Shown here in pieces: positions 35,339 through 43,408 of a DNA stretch of 64,000 nucleotides. Source of the DNA: an uncultured Christensenellaceae bacterium (GTDB taxonomy: Bacteria > Bacillota > Clostridia > Christensenellales > UBA3700); contig CALWBV010000001.1 in assembly GCA_944376205.1 (NCBI GenBank), positions 1-64,000 on the forward strand, read 5' to 3'. How positions within the stretch are numbered: position 1 is the first letter of the stretch; each line of letters begins with the position of its first letter. The position numbers and the translations under genes were made by a program. The notes under the pieces are model-generated. The model saw nothing but the letters and a program-made list of their open reading frames with translations. It made no database searches and was not told the DNA's origin.

Positions 35339-36331
35339 TCAGCCCTGCTTTTTCTGAACCGCCGCCGCAAGACGGGTGTAATAATTGCCGAGATACTTGC
35401 GCAAATCTTCGTTTTCGTCTATGAGAATGGTAGCGACTTCTTTGGGAATATTCATATAGTAATCGTAAGCTATCTGATAGCGCTGTTCGTAGTTTTCCGC
35501 TTTTTCGCCCGCATAGCCTACGGTCTGTTCGAGTTCTTTTATCTCCAGTTCGTTTTTCATTCTCTCGGCAAGCTGCTTTTCTATCGCAAGCAATCTGTCC
35601 TCGGTGTATTCTGCTTCTTTGACCTTAAGATCGTTGTTGTATTTGTTAATTTCGTCGATTTGCTTTTGTCTGTCGGCAAGAAGATCGTCGATTTCCTGCT
35701 GCAACTTTTGAGCGTATTTTATATTCAGTTCGCCTATTGCGGCGTCTTGCTCGTTTTTCAATTTTTCTATATCGGCGTCGTATGTAGCAAGTTGTGAATC
35801 GAGTTGAGCGTTGACTCTGTCAATATCGTACTGACGGAGTTCGTCGTTTCTCTCCTCTTGCGAATCCTTGATCGACGAACGGTACATCCCTTTTTCTACA
35901 AGAGAATTGCGAATCTCCTTTTCGAGTTGATCGTATTCCTTGTCGAGTTCGTCCGTCTCCTGTGTCGCCCCTTGCACTGCATTATCTTTTTTTGTCTCTA
36001 TCTGACCTATCCTGCCACCGTAATCGGCATTTACCGTCTCGGTTTCGCTGTCGATAATATCTTTGTATTTTTGTGTAGTTTTGTCCTTTATCGTATTTTC
36101 GTCGTCGCCCGTATATTCTCTGTACACGAATTCGACTTCTTCGGGAACAAGGTCGGAAATATCGTCGTATCCTGCACCCGGGTCGTAACTTGCCTCGAAT
36201 TCCTCGTCCATTTTTTTGAGTTGTTCGTTTATCTTGTTCTGACCTTCGATATAAGGACTGGTATCGGGCGTTTCGGTTTCGCCCGTAAAGAATTCCTTGA
36301 CTTTCTTTTTGAAATCACTCCACCAGCTCAT
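35339..36331 (-). CDS. Long coiled-coil phage-like protein, possible ejection/internal protein
   Basis: 330 aa. It begins MSWWSDFKKKVKEFFTGE, an amphipathic helix. A long, very charged Glu/Lys/Gln coiled coil runs from about residue 85 to 300. No enzyme motif is visible. Its place after the nozzle and before the holins is where P22-type phages encode DNA-ejection proteins (gp7/gp20/gp16), which are also helical, but similarity is only positional. The start codon sits inside the upstream 46-aa frame, and the AAGGAG site at 36,335-36,343 also codes for that peptide. Confidence 0.6.
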   Translation of the reverse strand: MSWWSDFKKKVKEFFTGETETPDTSPYIEGQNKINEQLKKMDEEFEASYDPGAGYDDISDLVPEEVEFVYREYTGDDENTIKDKTTQKYKDIIDSETETVNADYGGRIGQIETKKDNAVQGATQETDELDKEYDQLEKEIRNSLVEKGMYRSSIKDSQEERNDELRQYDIDRVNAQLDSQLATYDADIEKLKNEQDAAIGELNIKYAQKLQQEIDDLLADRQKQIDEINKYNNDLKVKEAEYTEDRLLAIEKQLAERMKNELEIKELEQTVGYAGEKAENYEQRYQIAYDYYMNIPKEVATILIDENEDLRKYLGNYYTRLAAAVQKKQG

Positions 36332-36455
36332 TCTTTATCTCCTTTTTCTGATTGTTTGTCGGGTTGGCTCGGACTGCTTTGATATATTGACTCAATTTGT
36401 ATCTCGCCACTTCTCTCGACAGTCTTAAAAGCCTTTTGCTTCTCTTGTACATCAT
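36315..36455 (-). CDS. Small basic protein (46 aa) nested between phage genes
   Basis: Begins MMYKRSKRLLRLSREVARYK and ends KNELVE. Its ATG shares bases with the preceding stop (ATGA, a 4-nt overlap), and its end overlaps the coiled-coil gene by 17 nt. The otherwise empty 120-bp gap is thus filled by tightly coupled frames, as elsewhere in the cassette. It is rich in Lys/Arg, predicted helical, with no homologue recognised. It may be a small virion or nucleic-acid-binding protein, or only a coupling frame. Confidence 0.5.
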   Translation of the reverse strand: MMYKRSKRLLRLSREVARYKLSQYIKAVRANPTNNQKKEIKNELVE

Positions 36456-36835
36456 AGCGAAAGTATACAGCTGAAAGAGACCCCGCCCGTAAGTCTTACT
36501 CTCGACGACGAGGTGTTGTCGGACGTGAAAAATTCAATTACGTGATATCCTTTTTCCGCTTCTATTTCTCCCAACGTAATAACCCCCTTTCTCGTTTCGA
36601 GAGAGGTTCCGTCAAGCTTGATTTCGCAACTTACCTCCCCCGTCTTCGAATAATCGGGCATAGAGATTATCTCGCATTCGATCTTGCTACCCGACGTATA
36701 AAATCTCACTGCGAGTTCGCCCGTTCCCCCGTTTTGCTGCATTACGTAATAGTAGGTATTTTTTGCATTAAGAAGATGATTTTGCAAATTTTCGTTGATA
36801 TCCTCTATCATGAATTCCATTCTCTTGACGTTCAT
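36452..36835 (-). CDS. Phage-like protein, unknown (beta-rich, 127 aa)
   Basis: 127 aa. A short N-terminal helix region (MEFMIEDINENLQNHLLNA) precedes a beta-rich body with many Gly/Ser/Thr, ending RVRLTGGVSFSCILSL. A near-perfect AGGAGG precedes ATG 36835. It follows the nozzle-like gene by 11 bp. In P22 this position holds the tail-plug/stabilisation protein genes (26, 14), but no sequence match is claimed. Confidence 0.6.
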   Translation of the reverse strand: MNVKRMEFMIEDINENLQNHLLNAKNTYYYVMQQNGGTGELAVRFYTSGSKIECEIISMPDYSKTGEVSCEIKLDGTSLETRKGVITLGEIEAEKGYHVIEFFTSDNTSSSRVRLTGGVSFSCILSL

Positions 36836-36846
36836 TCACATACCTC

Positions 36847-38283
36847 CTACGAAAGATAATCGACTGTAAGTCGGGGCGGCTTTATATTCTCATTGATGTT
36901 GTCGCTTCTGATGTAAAATACGAATTTCTGCGCCTTGACATAAAGCGCTTTTCGGTTTTCGTCAGGCGTAAGCACAAACTCTTGTCTTTCGTCATTGGCG
37001 ATGATTCCGAATACGTATCTGTAAGGCGTATTGTATTCTATATTTCTCAAAACTTTCATGCTCGACGGAGAATCGAAATCTATCTCCGGACTTTGCCAGT
37101 ATTTGATCAAAGGCTTGCCGACATAGAGTCCGCTGTCGTCGAGTTGTACTATGCCTTCGCTGTCCTCGCTCAAACCTATGATTCGGTTATAGTCGCTCAT
37201 ATTGAGAGGCAGAAGTCTGGAAAAACTGATTCCTCTCATTATGTTTACGCTCTTGTCGGCAAGGTCGAAGATGAGAAGAATGTTGTTGTCTCTCTGTCTC
37301 GTCAGCATGCCGTAATTGCCCTCACAAGGATTTGTAAAAGACAAAATATATTTGTGGTGCGCATAACATGCGTACACGTCTTCGAATCCGCTTGCAAGCA
37401 AGTCGTTGGCTTTTACCGAATATCTCGTTACGTCATAGCCGTCAAAAAGATATATACCGTCCTCGCTCGCAAAAGCTATGTATTCTCCGCAATCCGTTAC
37501 CGTGGGCGCAAAAATTCTTCCGCACGACGTATAGACCTTTTTCATGGAAAACTGATTCTGGTCGGCAAACGCCGTAAGACGGTATATTCCGTAATCGCAA
37601 AATACGTAAAGATAATTTATAAAACTCTTTATCGCTCTTACCTCGCCCAAAGTGCCGTCGAAGTTAATGTATCCGCCCTCGTCGATAGACACGTTCCAAT
37701 TGAAAGGATCGAAATTATCGCTGAACCAAAGACTGTTGCGCACTCCTTTTGCGATGGCGTATATTCTCTCGTAATGAACGCATAATCCGCCTATGCTACC
37801 GCTGTATTCCACGTCGAGAAGTTCGCCGTTTCTGAAAACCTTGATTCCTTGTTCTCCCGAAAGAATAAGCAAATCGTCGTCCTCGTAAAGATAGTTTACG
37901 CCGTCGGTAAAAAAGCCCGTACAGTCGAGATGAGTCCATTCTCCGTCGCCGATACAAGCGTAATCAATTCCGCCGTCGTAAGTTATCACCAGCGCCGTGT
38001 TAAGGCTTCCGTCCTCTCTTTTGAAATCGGTAGAAAATAGTCTCTTGTCCTTTGTCTTGAGCTCCTCGCTCAAAACAGGAGTTTTAATGCCGTTGAGGTC
38101 GAGATCGTTGATACCGTAGGGATTGACGAGTCTGCCGTTTTTGAACTTGAAATTATATACCGAATCCACATAATCGCACGGAAGATCGGACGAAAGTTTT
38201 GTTTCGTCATAGCCCTTGAATCCCGAGAGCGTGACTTTTTTGCGTTTGGGTTTTGGTATTGTATACTCTTTGTCGTAAAACAT
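36847..38283 (-). CDS. Probable phage tail nozzle / head-completion protein (P22 gp10-like)
   Basis: 478 aa, nearly all beta, with repeating blade-like units such as YVFCDYGIYRLTAF, IAFASEDGIYLFDGYDV and YILSFTNP. This is the pattern of a beta-propeller. P22 gp10 (packaged DNA stabilisation, ~470 aa) is a propeller-containing nozzle that follows gp4; here the gene also directly follows the 182-aa connector candidate (stop and start separated by one base). Function is inferred from size, fold pattern and order. Confidence 0.62.
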   Translation of the reverse strand: MFYDKEYTIPKPKRKKVTLSGFKGYDETKLSSDLPCDYVDSVYNFKFKNGRLVNPYGINDLDLNGIKTPVLSEELKTKDKRLFSTDFKREDGSLNTALVITYDGGIDYACIGDGEWTHLDCTGFFTDGVNYLYEDDDLLILSGEQGIKVFRNGELLDVEYSGSIGGLCVHYERIYAIAKGVRNSLWFSDNFDPFNWNVSIDEGGYINFDGTLGEVRAIKSFINYLYVFCDYGIYRLTAFADQNQFSMKKVYTSCGRIFAPTVTDCGEYIAFASEDGIYLFDGYDVTRYSVKANDLLASGFEDVYACYAHHKYILSFTNPCEGNYGMLTRQRDNNILLIFDLADKSVNIMRGISFSRLLPLNMSDYNRIIGLSEDSEGIVQLDDSGLYVGKPLIKYWQSPEIDFDSPSSMKVLRNIEYNTPYRYVFGIIANDERQEFVLTPDENRKALYVKAQKFVFYIRSDNINENIKPPRLTVDYLS

Positions 38284-38284
38284 A

Positions 38285-38833
38285 TCACACCCACCTTCTG
38301 GGCTTTACTCTTATTTCGCCCTTTTTTCTTACCGCCGTGCGCATATCCTCTTTGAATCTGTCCGAATACATCACAGACTGTTCGTACATACCCTCGATGA
38401 GAGAATACTCTGCGCATATCCCCAAAGCCAACGTTCTGGCGCTGACGAGAGGACTTACGGGACATTGTTCGTCTATCTCCGTATCCACGGGAATATAGCT
38501 GTATTTTATCTCCGCTTCAGAGATCGTATTGGCAAGTACGCATTCTGTGGGATTCATCTTGAAATTGGATGCGATACCCGTCTTTGCGTCTTTTACCGAA
38601 AGCACCTCAAGCACTCTGTGCAGAAGTTTTTCATAACTGATTCTGTTGTCCTCTACACTCACGGTTTCCGTCTCCGTAAGCGGAATATAATCGGTCGCAA
38701 TTTCTTTGATTACGAGGTTGGCGCACTTTACGAGAAGTTTGAGTCTGGGATGCTGCGCAGTCTTGTTGTTGACCGTAGCGTCCTCGTCTCCCAGATAGGT
38801 AAGAGATATCTGTATAGCTTCTTTTAATTCCAT
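38285..38833 (-). CDS. Probable head-tail connector/adaptor protein
   Basis: 182 aa, mostly helical, starting MELKEAIQISLTYLGDEDA. The central part is beta-poor with conserved-looking CPVSPLVSARTLALGICAEYSLIEGMYEQS. The end is basic (KKGEIRVKPRRWV). Size and position between coat and nozzle match P22 gp4-type or gp6-type adaptor proteins that bind under the portal. A stable hairpin lies just upstream of its ribosome site (38853-38874). Confidence 0.6.
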   Translation of the reverse strand: MELKEAIQISLTYLGDEDATVNNKTAQHPRLKLLVKCANLVIKEIATDYIPLTETETVSVEDNRISYEKLLHRVLEVLSVKDAKTGIASNFKMNPTECVLANTISEAEIKYSYIPVDTEIDEQCPVSPLVSARTLALGICAEYSLIEGMYEQSVMYSDRFKEDMRTAVRKKGEIRVKPRRWV

Positions 38834-38852
38834 TTTTCTCTCCTTATAACAA

Positions 38853-38874
38853 GAGGGTGAGTTGCCTCACCCTC
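38853..38874 (-). promoter_or_regulatory. Intercistronic hairpin in the phage-like cassette
   Basis: Perfect 9-bp stem GAGGGTGAG (38853-38861) with CTCACCCTC (38866-38874) and a 4-base loop, about 20 bp before the connector start codon. No T-run follows on the minus strand (TTGTTATAAGG), so it is more likely an mRNA-processing or stabilising element, or a weak attenuator, than a terminator. Confidence 0.55.
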
Positions 38875-38880
38875 CGCCGC

Positions 38881-39195
38881 CTAAAGCGGCAATTCGCTCA
38901 TTGTTTTTTCAAACAACGTCCTGAAGTGTTCCGCCTCCAGCCTTTTGTTGTTTTCTTCTATTTCCCTGATGATTTTCTCTTTGTTTTTCACTCCGCTCTC
39001 AAGCGCATAGTCCAACGTCCTTTTGTCGAGAGTACGGTATGGCAAAACAAGCTGAAACGAAGGCTTACGACTCGTGTTGTACAATTCAAAACGGCGCGTA
39101 TCCCCGTTAAAGTAAATTTTATAGTTTGCGTCTATACTCTTTATCCGCTCCGCTATGCCGAACAAATCGTCTCTTACTTCAAAAAGTTTGTCCAT
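38881..39195 (-). CDS. Small phage-like protein between coat and connector
   Basis: 104 aa. The first part is an alpha/beta stretch (YKIYFNGDTRRFELYNTSRKP, SFQLVLPYRTLDKRTLDY). The second half is a charged coiled-coil helix (KNKEKIIREIEENNKRLEAEHF). No family recognised. Position suggests a minor head or decoration/assembly protein. AAGGAG lies ahead of its ATG. Confidence 0.6.
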   Translation of the reverse strand: MDKLFEVRDDLFGIAERIKSIDANYKIYFNGDTRRFELYNTSRKPSFQLVLPYRTLDKRTLDYALESGVKNKEKIIREIEENNKRLEAEHFRTLFEKTMSELPL

Positions 39196-39255
39196 ATACT
39201 CTCCTTAAGTATGTCTGTGACTCCCGTATGCGAGAATATCGGGAAATCGTAAGCG

Positions 39256-40425
39256 TCAGGCTGTAATACCGGAAAGTTTTGCCTGACCGATAGGCTTGTC
39301 GCAGATCATGTCCGCATATTTGACGAGCGTTGCGCTGTAAGTTGCGCTGCCCGCTTTCTGTTTGATGACCTTGCCGTTGTCGCCCTCGAGCCATCTCCAG
39401 TCGCAAAGCTGGTGCATCTTGAAATCCTTGCTGTTGAGCAAGTACATAGTACCGTTGTCGATAAATCTGTCTGCGATAAGAGGAATGCCGTTGTAAGACA
39501 ACGCCTTAAAACCGCCGTCGAGATTCATATAGTCGATATTGGTACGGGTGAGCGCAAGATAGTCGAGGTATGCTCTTCTTACGTCGTAAGAACATACGAT
39601 AAAGTCGATCTGACTTCCCGCAACTTCGTCTATAAAGTCGATAGCGCTCTGAATTTTTGCCGAAGAAATCGCACCGACATCGGTGTAATGCTTGGGCTGA
39701 AGCCAGCTTCTTCCCTCTCTCGAGAGACCGTACAAATCCTTGTCGGAGAAGATTGCTCCGAGACCGGTGAGTTCGTTTTCTTTTGAACCCTGCACGGTAA
39801 CGGTATCACCGTCCTGCACGGAAGAAGAAACGCTTCCGCTTACGGTAACGACGTTGTTTACTCTGTCGATAGCCGTAATTCTTACACCCTTAAGATCGGA
39901 ATATACGTTGCCCGAAGACTTGGAATATACGTCTACTACCATACCCTCCATGAGGTTGTTTACTTTGTCTACTTTTATTTTGTTTGCAGAAGAACCTTCA
40001 GTCGCACAGGTTGCGAGAATACCGCTTCCGTCGCCGTAAAGCATTCTGCCGAGATTGAACTTGGACGCTTTGAGCAAACCTTCCATTTCTGCGTTGAGCA
40101 AGTTGACGAAAGCTCCCGTATTGGACTGCGACGCTCTGATTGCCTTGTCGGACAGTTCGATAGTACCGTAAAGGTTTTTGAGTTCGAGCTTGAATCTGTC
40201 ATAATTGTTTGCCGCAGGAGTGGGCAATTCGCCGCTTTCCGTACCTGCGCCGATACCGCCGTTGATACCGTAAGGTACGAGTTTGATTATCTCCTTACCC
40301 CATACGTCGGATGTAGTCTGTTCGATTTTTGCAAGAAGCGGATTGACCCCTACGTTGAGTTGGTCAGCCACTACGTTCAAATAAACGCTTTTGAGCGCCT
40401 TTTCTGCTGTTTCTAATGTTACCAT
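39256..40425 (-). CDS. Major capsid protein (HK97-fold, P22 coat-like)
   Basis: 389 aa. The pattern fits HK97-fold coat proteins: N-terminal helical arm, NNYDRFKLELKNLYGTIELSDKAIRAS (E-loop/spine region), LLNAEMEGLLKASKFNLGRMLYGDG (spine helix), and FIVCSYDVRRAYLDYL with GGFKALSYNGIPLIAD (P-domain/A-domain beta hinge). A beta-rich insert at about 145-220 (IKVDKV...TVTVQGSK) corresponds to the insertion-domain place in P22-like coats. AGGAGG precedes the ATG, which overlaps the scaffold stop by one base (TAATG). This is consistent with high expression. Confidence 0.82.
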   Translation of the reverse strand: MVTLETAEKALKSVYLNVVADQLNVGVNPLLAKIEQTTSDVWGKEIIKLVPYGINGGIGAGTESGELPTPAANNYDRFKLELKNLYGTIELSDKAIRASQSNTGAFVNLLNAEMEGLLKASKFNLGRMLYGDGSGILATCATEGSSANKIKVDKVNNLMEGMVVDVYSKSSGNVYSDLKGVRITAIDRVNNVVTVSGSVSSSVQDGDTVTVQGSKENELTGLGAIFSDKDLYGLSREGRSWLQPKHYTDVGAISSAKIQSAIDFIDEVAGSQIDFIVCSYDVRRAYLDYLALTRTNIDYMNLDGGFKALSYNGIPLIADRFIDNGTMYLLNSKDFKMHQLCDWRWLEGDNGKVIKQKAGSATYSATLVKYADMICDKPIGQAKLSGITA

Positions 40426-41054
40426 TATATCCTCCTGTTGTTGAGCATAGTTTTGATTACAGCGCCTGCCTCCTCTATGCTTCTGGGTTTAGAAGGCGGC
40501 GTAAGTGTGATTTGTCCTCCCGAAGATATGGATCTGGGCGGCATGGACTTTTGAATATTGTCAAGATACTCGTCTACGATTGCTTGTCTTACAGCCTCGT
40601 TGGGATAAATGTAACTTTGCAAAAATTCGTTGTTTTGGGCGAGTTTAGCCGGAGAAACGTATTCTTTGCAAAGTACTCTCAACAATGCTTTCTCGAGACA
40701 GTCGTCTACGGTATGAAGGCTTTTGTCCGAAGCGATTTCCCTGCCTATCTGTGCGGCAAAATCTTTTGCCACGGGATATTGAGTGAAAAAAGCCTTGACT
40801 TTGTCTTTCCAGGCGTTTTCGTCGTCGAATACCGCTTTATCTGTCTTTTGGGAAGTGTCCCGTGTATTCTTCCCCTCTTTTTCTTGCGGTAATTGTTCGG
40901 ATTGCGCCTTAAGACTTGAATCGTCGGACTTGGTATCAATGTCCTGCGCTGACTGTTCCTCTTTGAGAGGTATATCGGTATTTTCGAGGAATTTTTCCTC
41001 AAAAACGGGTTGGGCTTGTTGATCGGATGTCTTTTTATCTTTGTTCTTTTTCAT
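40425..41054 (-). CDS. Capsid scaffolding protein
   Basis: 209 aa, hydrophilic, with acidic/Gln-rich residues 1-90, helical middle and a short basic C-terminus (AVIKTMLNNRRI). This composition, with a basic coat-binding tail, and the position directly before the capsid gene are typical of phage scaffolds. No protease motif is visible. I start at MKKNKDKK because TGAGGAG sits 4 nt upstream; an in-frame ATG four codons earlier overlaps that ribosome site. It overlaps the portal gene by 20 nt. Confidence 0.75.
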   Translation of the reverse strand: MKKNKDKKTSDQQAQPVFEEKFLENTDIPLKEEQSAQDIDTKSDDSSLKAQSEQLPQEKEGKNTRDTSQKTDKAVFDDENAWKDKVKAFFTQYPVAKDFAAQIGREIASDKSLHTVDDCLEKALLRVLCKEYVSPAKLAQNNEFLQSYIYPNEAVRQAIVDEYLDNIQKSMPPRSISSGGQITLTPPSKPRSIEEAGAVIKTMLNNRRI

Positions 41055-42915
41055 TTTGCTCCTCATATTTCTGCAAACCGTCGTTCATGAGTTTTGCGAG
41101 TCTGTGTTGTCTTATATGTTCGTCGAGTGCGGCTTTTATCTTCTCGTCTTTAGTCTCGAGAAGCGCCTTAATATGTTCGTCTGTGTGCAGATCGTGATCG
41201 TCGTAATCTGCAACTTTGAGAGTTGTTTTTCCTGCGTCGAGGTTTTCTTTGAGCGCCTTTTTGCGGTGACTTTCGTCAACGTCCCTCGCCGACTCCCAAT
41301 TGCCGAAGCCGAGAAGTTCGAGTATTTTTACTTTATTGCGTGCGGAAACTTCGCCCTTTTCGTCGTTGAATATCCCCATTCGCACGAGTTCGAGTACCAT
41401 ATTTCTTCTGTTTTCGAGAGTATCGGTAAGTTCGTTTTCGTTGTCGAATACAAGATCGTCGCTTCTCAAATCGCTTGCCGTAAAGTAAGCGAGTTCGACC
41501 TCTCCGTTCTCTCCCGAAAACCTCTTCATTCGCTTGCTTGTACAAAACTGCTTGTAAAGTCTCAACATGTGTTCGCATATACGTTTTACGGCATTGCGAA
41601 GGGACGTCGTGGCAATATTGAGTCGTGTTTCGTCCTGTTCGACAAGCAATCCTATCGCCTTACCCGACATACTGTTGTACACATCGGAATACTTGCTCAA
41701 TTCGCTTACGCCCGACATAGTCGTAAACTCCGAAAGAATCCTCTCTTCCTCGTACTGAAAATCCACGGGGACTTTGCCCACTTCGAGAAGTCTCGGAGGC
41801 GTAGCTCCCTGTCTGTAAACAAGTACCTTGCCGGGAGGAAGTCCTTCGTCCTCGAGGCTGTCGGTATCTATCGAACCGTCTTCGACGGTGAGGACTCCCA
41901 TAGCCAGCCTGTTCATGAATTCGTGTTTTCTGTTTTTGACGGCGTTGTATGCTCTTTGCAGAGGTATAAGTCTCTCGATAATGCTAGTGCCGTAAAAACA
42001 GCCTATCTTATCGAGACATATAGTCTTTGTAAAAGGATATCCCCTCGAACCGTCCGACTCGTTGATATAAGGCAAATCTCCGTAATACACGAGAGTATCT
42101 CCCGCTACGATTACAAGTTCGCCGTCGGGCTTTTCCGCCGTAGGCTTCGAATACTTTTCGATAACTATGCACATATCGTGAGCAACGCTGTCGATCATAT
42201 TGGGTAAGCTCGCATTGTAACCGAATCCCCCGCCTATCTGCGCATTGTCAAGAGAAAAGACGTTGACGTCTTCGCCCTTTACGTCCACTCCCCATATGTC
42301 TTTTACTTCGTCCACATGGTAAGCCTTTGCGTGAATTATACTCTGGCAGTCTTCGAGTTTATCCGTCGTGAGACTGTCGGGAAAAAGTTCGTAAGGAGGC
42401 ACGACGCTTACTTGCACGTCGCCTTCACGCACGCATTTCTTATCCTTGCCCGTACCGATATTTCTGCCCTTATCCGCCGACCATACCGTTTTGAAAAAAC
42501 ACGTACCCGTTACCTCGCTCCATGTGGAAGCCGTATTGAGCAAAGACGCCAAATCGTTTTCTTCGCAAAGCGCCTTTACGATCTGCGTGGACAGTTTTGC
42601 GGTATGCACGTCGCTGTCGTCGCTGCTGAAAGGACGAACGCTGACTCCGCATTTGAGTCTGTTGAGTTTTGACAATCGTGTTTCGACAATGGCGGCTATA
42701 TGGTTGTAGACTTCTCTTTCCTGCCAAAAGTACTGTTTGCCGTACTGTTCGATATCGCCTACAGGAGAGATTTCCGCATACTGATTACCGTTGTAAAAGT
42801 TCATATTGAGTCGCCATTGCAATTCGAGAGGTTTTCGTTCTTCTCTGCGTTGCAAAAAATCTCTTTTGACTTCTCTCACGATGTCTTCTCTGAATTTTTC
42901 GTAATTCTTTTTCAT
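41035..42915 (-). CDS. Phage portal protein (P22-type)
   Basis: 626 aa. The sequence LQWRLNMNFYNGNQYAEI (about 28-45), followed by EREVYNHIAAIVETRLSKL and PPYELFPDSL, is the usual start of P22-like portals. FYGTSIIERLIPLQRAYNAVKNRKHEFMNRL is the conserved stem/clip region. The C-terminal ~100 residues are helical and charged (barrel). Portals form the dodecameric ring through which DNA is packaged. Its ATG overlaps the preceding stop (ATGA). Confidence 0.85.
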   Translation of the reverse strand: MKKNYEKFREDIVREVKRDFLQRREERKPLELQWRLNMNFYNGNQYAEISPVGDIEQYGKQYFWQEREVYNHIAAIVETRLSKLNRLKCGVSVRPFSSDDSDVHTAKLSTQIVKALCEENDLASLLNTASTWSEVTGTCFFKTVWSADKGRNIGTGKDKKCVREGDVQVSVVPPYELFPDSLTTDKLEDCQSIIHAKAYHVDEVKDIWGVDVKGEDVNVFSLDNAQIGGGFGYNASLPNMIDSVAHDMCIVIEKYSKPTAEKPDGELVIVAGDTLVYYGDLPYINESDGSRGYPFTKTICLDKIGCFYGTSIIERLIPLQRAYNAVKNRKHEFMNRLAMGVLTVEDGSIDTDSLEDEGLPPGKVLVYRQGATPPRLLEVGKVPVDFQYEEERILSEFTTMSGVSELSKYSDVYNSMSGKAIGLLVEQDETRLNIATTSLRNAVKRICEHMLRLYKQFCTSKRMKRFSGENGEVELAYFTASDLRSDDLVFDNENELTDTLENRRNMVLELVRMGIFNDEKGEVSARNKVKILELLGFGNWESARDVDESHRKKALKENLDAGKTTLKVADYDDHDLHTDEHIKALLETKDEKIKAALDEHIRQHRLAKLMNDGLQKYEEQNEKEQR

Positions 42916-43127
42916 TGTTTATCTCCCTTGTTGCCGCTGCGCTTTATGCCCGAATTTTTGGGAGCGTATATTGCTGATGCGGCATTGTAGAGTTTGCGCA
43001 TACAGTCTTCGCAGACGTTGACGTAACGGCTTTTGTCTGCGCCGTCAGGTACTACGGAATACTTTGCGTGATTTATGCAAGTACCCATATCGCATTTAAT
43101 CTTGTTTGTCTGAATGACTATTTTCAT
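42912..43127 (-). CDS. Small zinc-finger-like protein in phage cassette
   Basis: 71 aa. CDMGTCINHAKYSV (C12, C17, H20) and VCEDCMRKLYNAA (C39, C42) give a likely Cys/His zinc site. The tail is basic (KNSGIKRSGNKGDKQ). It lies between terminase and portal, overlapping both neighbours (32 nt upstream, 4 nt with portal). No family match. A DNA-binding or terminase-associated role is inferred from the position only. Confidence 0.6.
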   Translation of the reverse strand: MKIVIQTNKIKCDMGTCINHAKYSVVPDGADKSRYVNVCEDCMRKLYNAASAIYAPKNSGIKRSGNKGDKQ

Positions 43128-43395
43128 TGTTCTCTCCTTTTGTAATATCGTTTAGCTGTGAAATGAGTCTTAACTTCAGCTGCTTGAGCTGGGCGTCGTC
43201 GAGCGAGGTTACGTCGGGAAAATCGTCGTTTGAAAGTTCAGAATATACTTTGACCGCCGTCATGTCGGGCGGGTAATGCTTTATACTTACTTTCCGTTTC
43301 AAAAGCTCGTTTTCTCCCGAATATTCCTCCGTAATCTCCTGCGCGTCATACCCTATCGCTCTGCGAAACACGGCTTTTTCTATTTCTTCATTCAC
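43096..43395 (-). CDS. Small acidic phage-like protein after terminase
   Basis: 99 aa, 13 bp after terL. KRKVSIKHYPPDMTAVKVYSEL forms a beta-turn-helix segment, and the ends are acidic and helical (DDAQLKQLKLRLISQLNDI). It could be a diverged small terminase or terminase partner: no other TerS is visible, and YPPDMTA-type segments occur beside clostridial TerL genes. I cannot support a definite name. Confidence 0.55.
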   Translation of the reverse strand: MNEEIEKAVFRRAIGYDAQEITEEYSGENELLKRKVSIKHYPPDMTAVKVYSELSNDDFPDVTSLDDAQLKQLKLRLISQLNDITKGENNENSHSDKQD

Positions 43396-43408
43396 AATAT
43401 TCCTCCCG

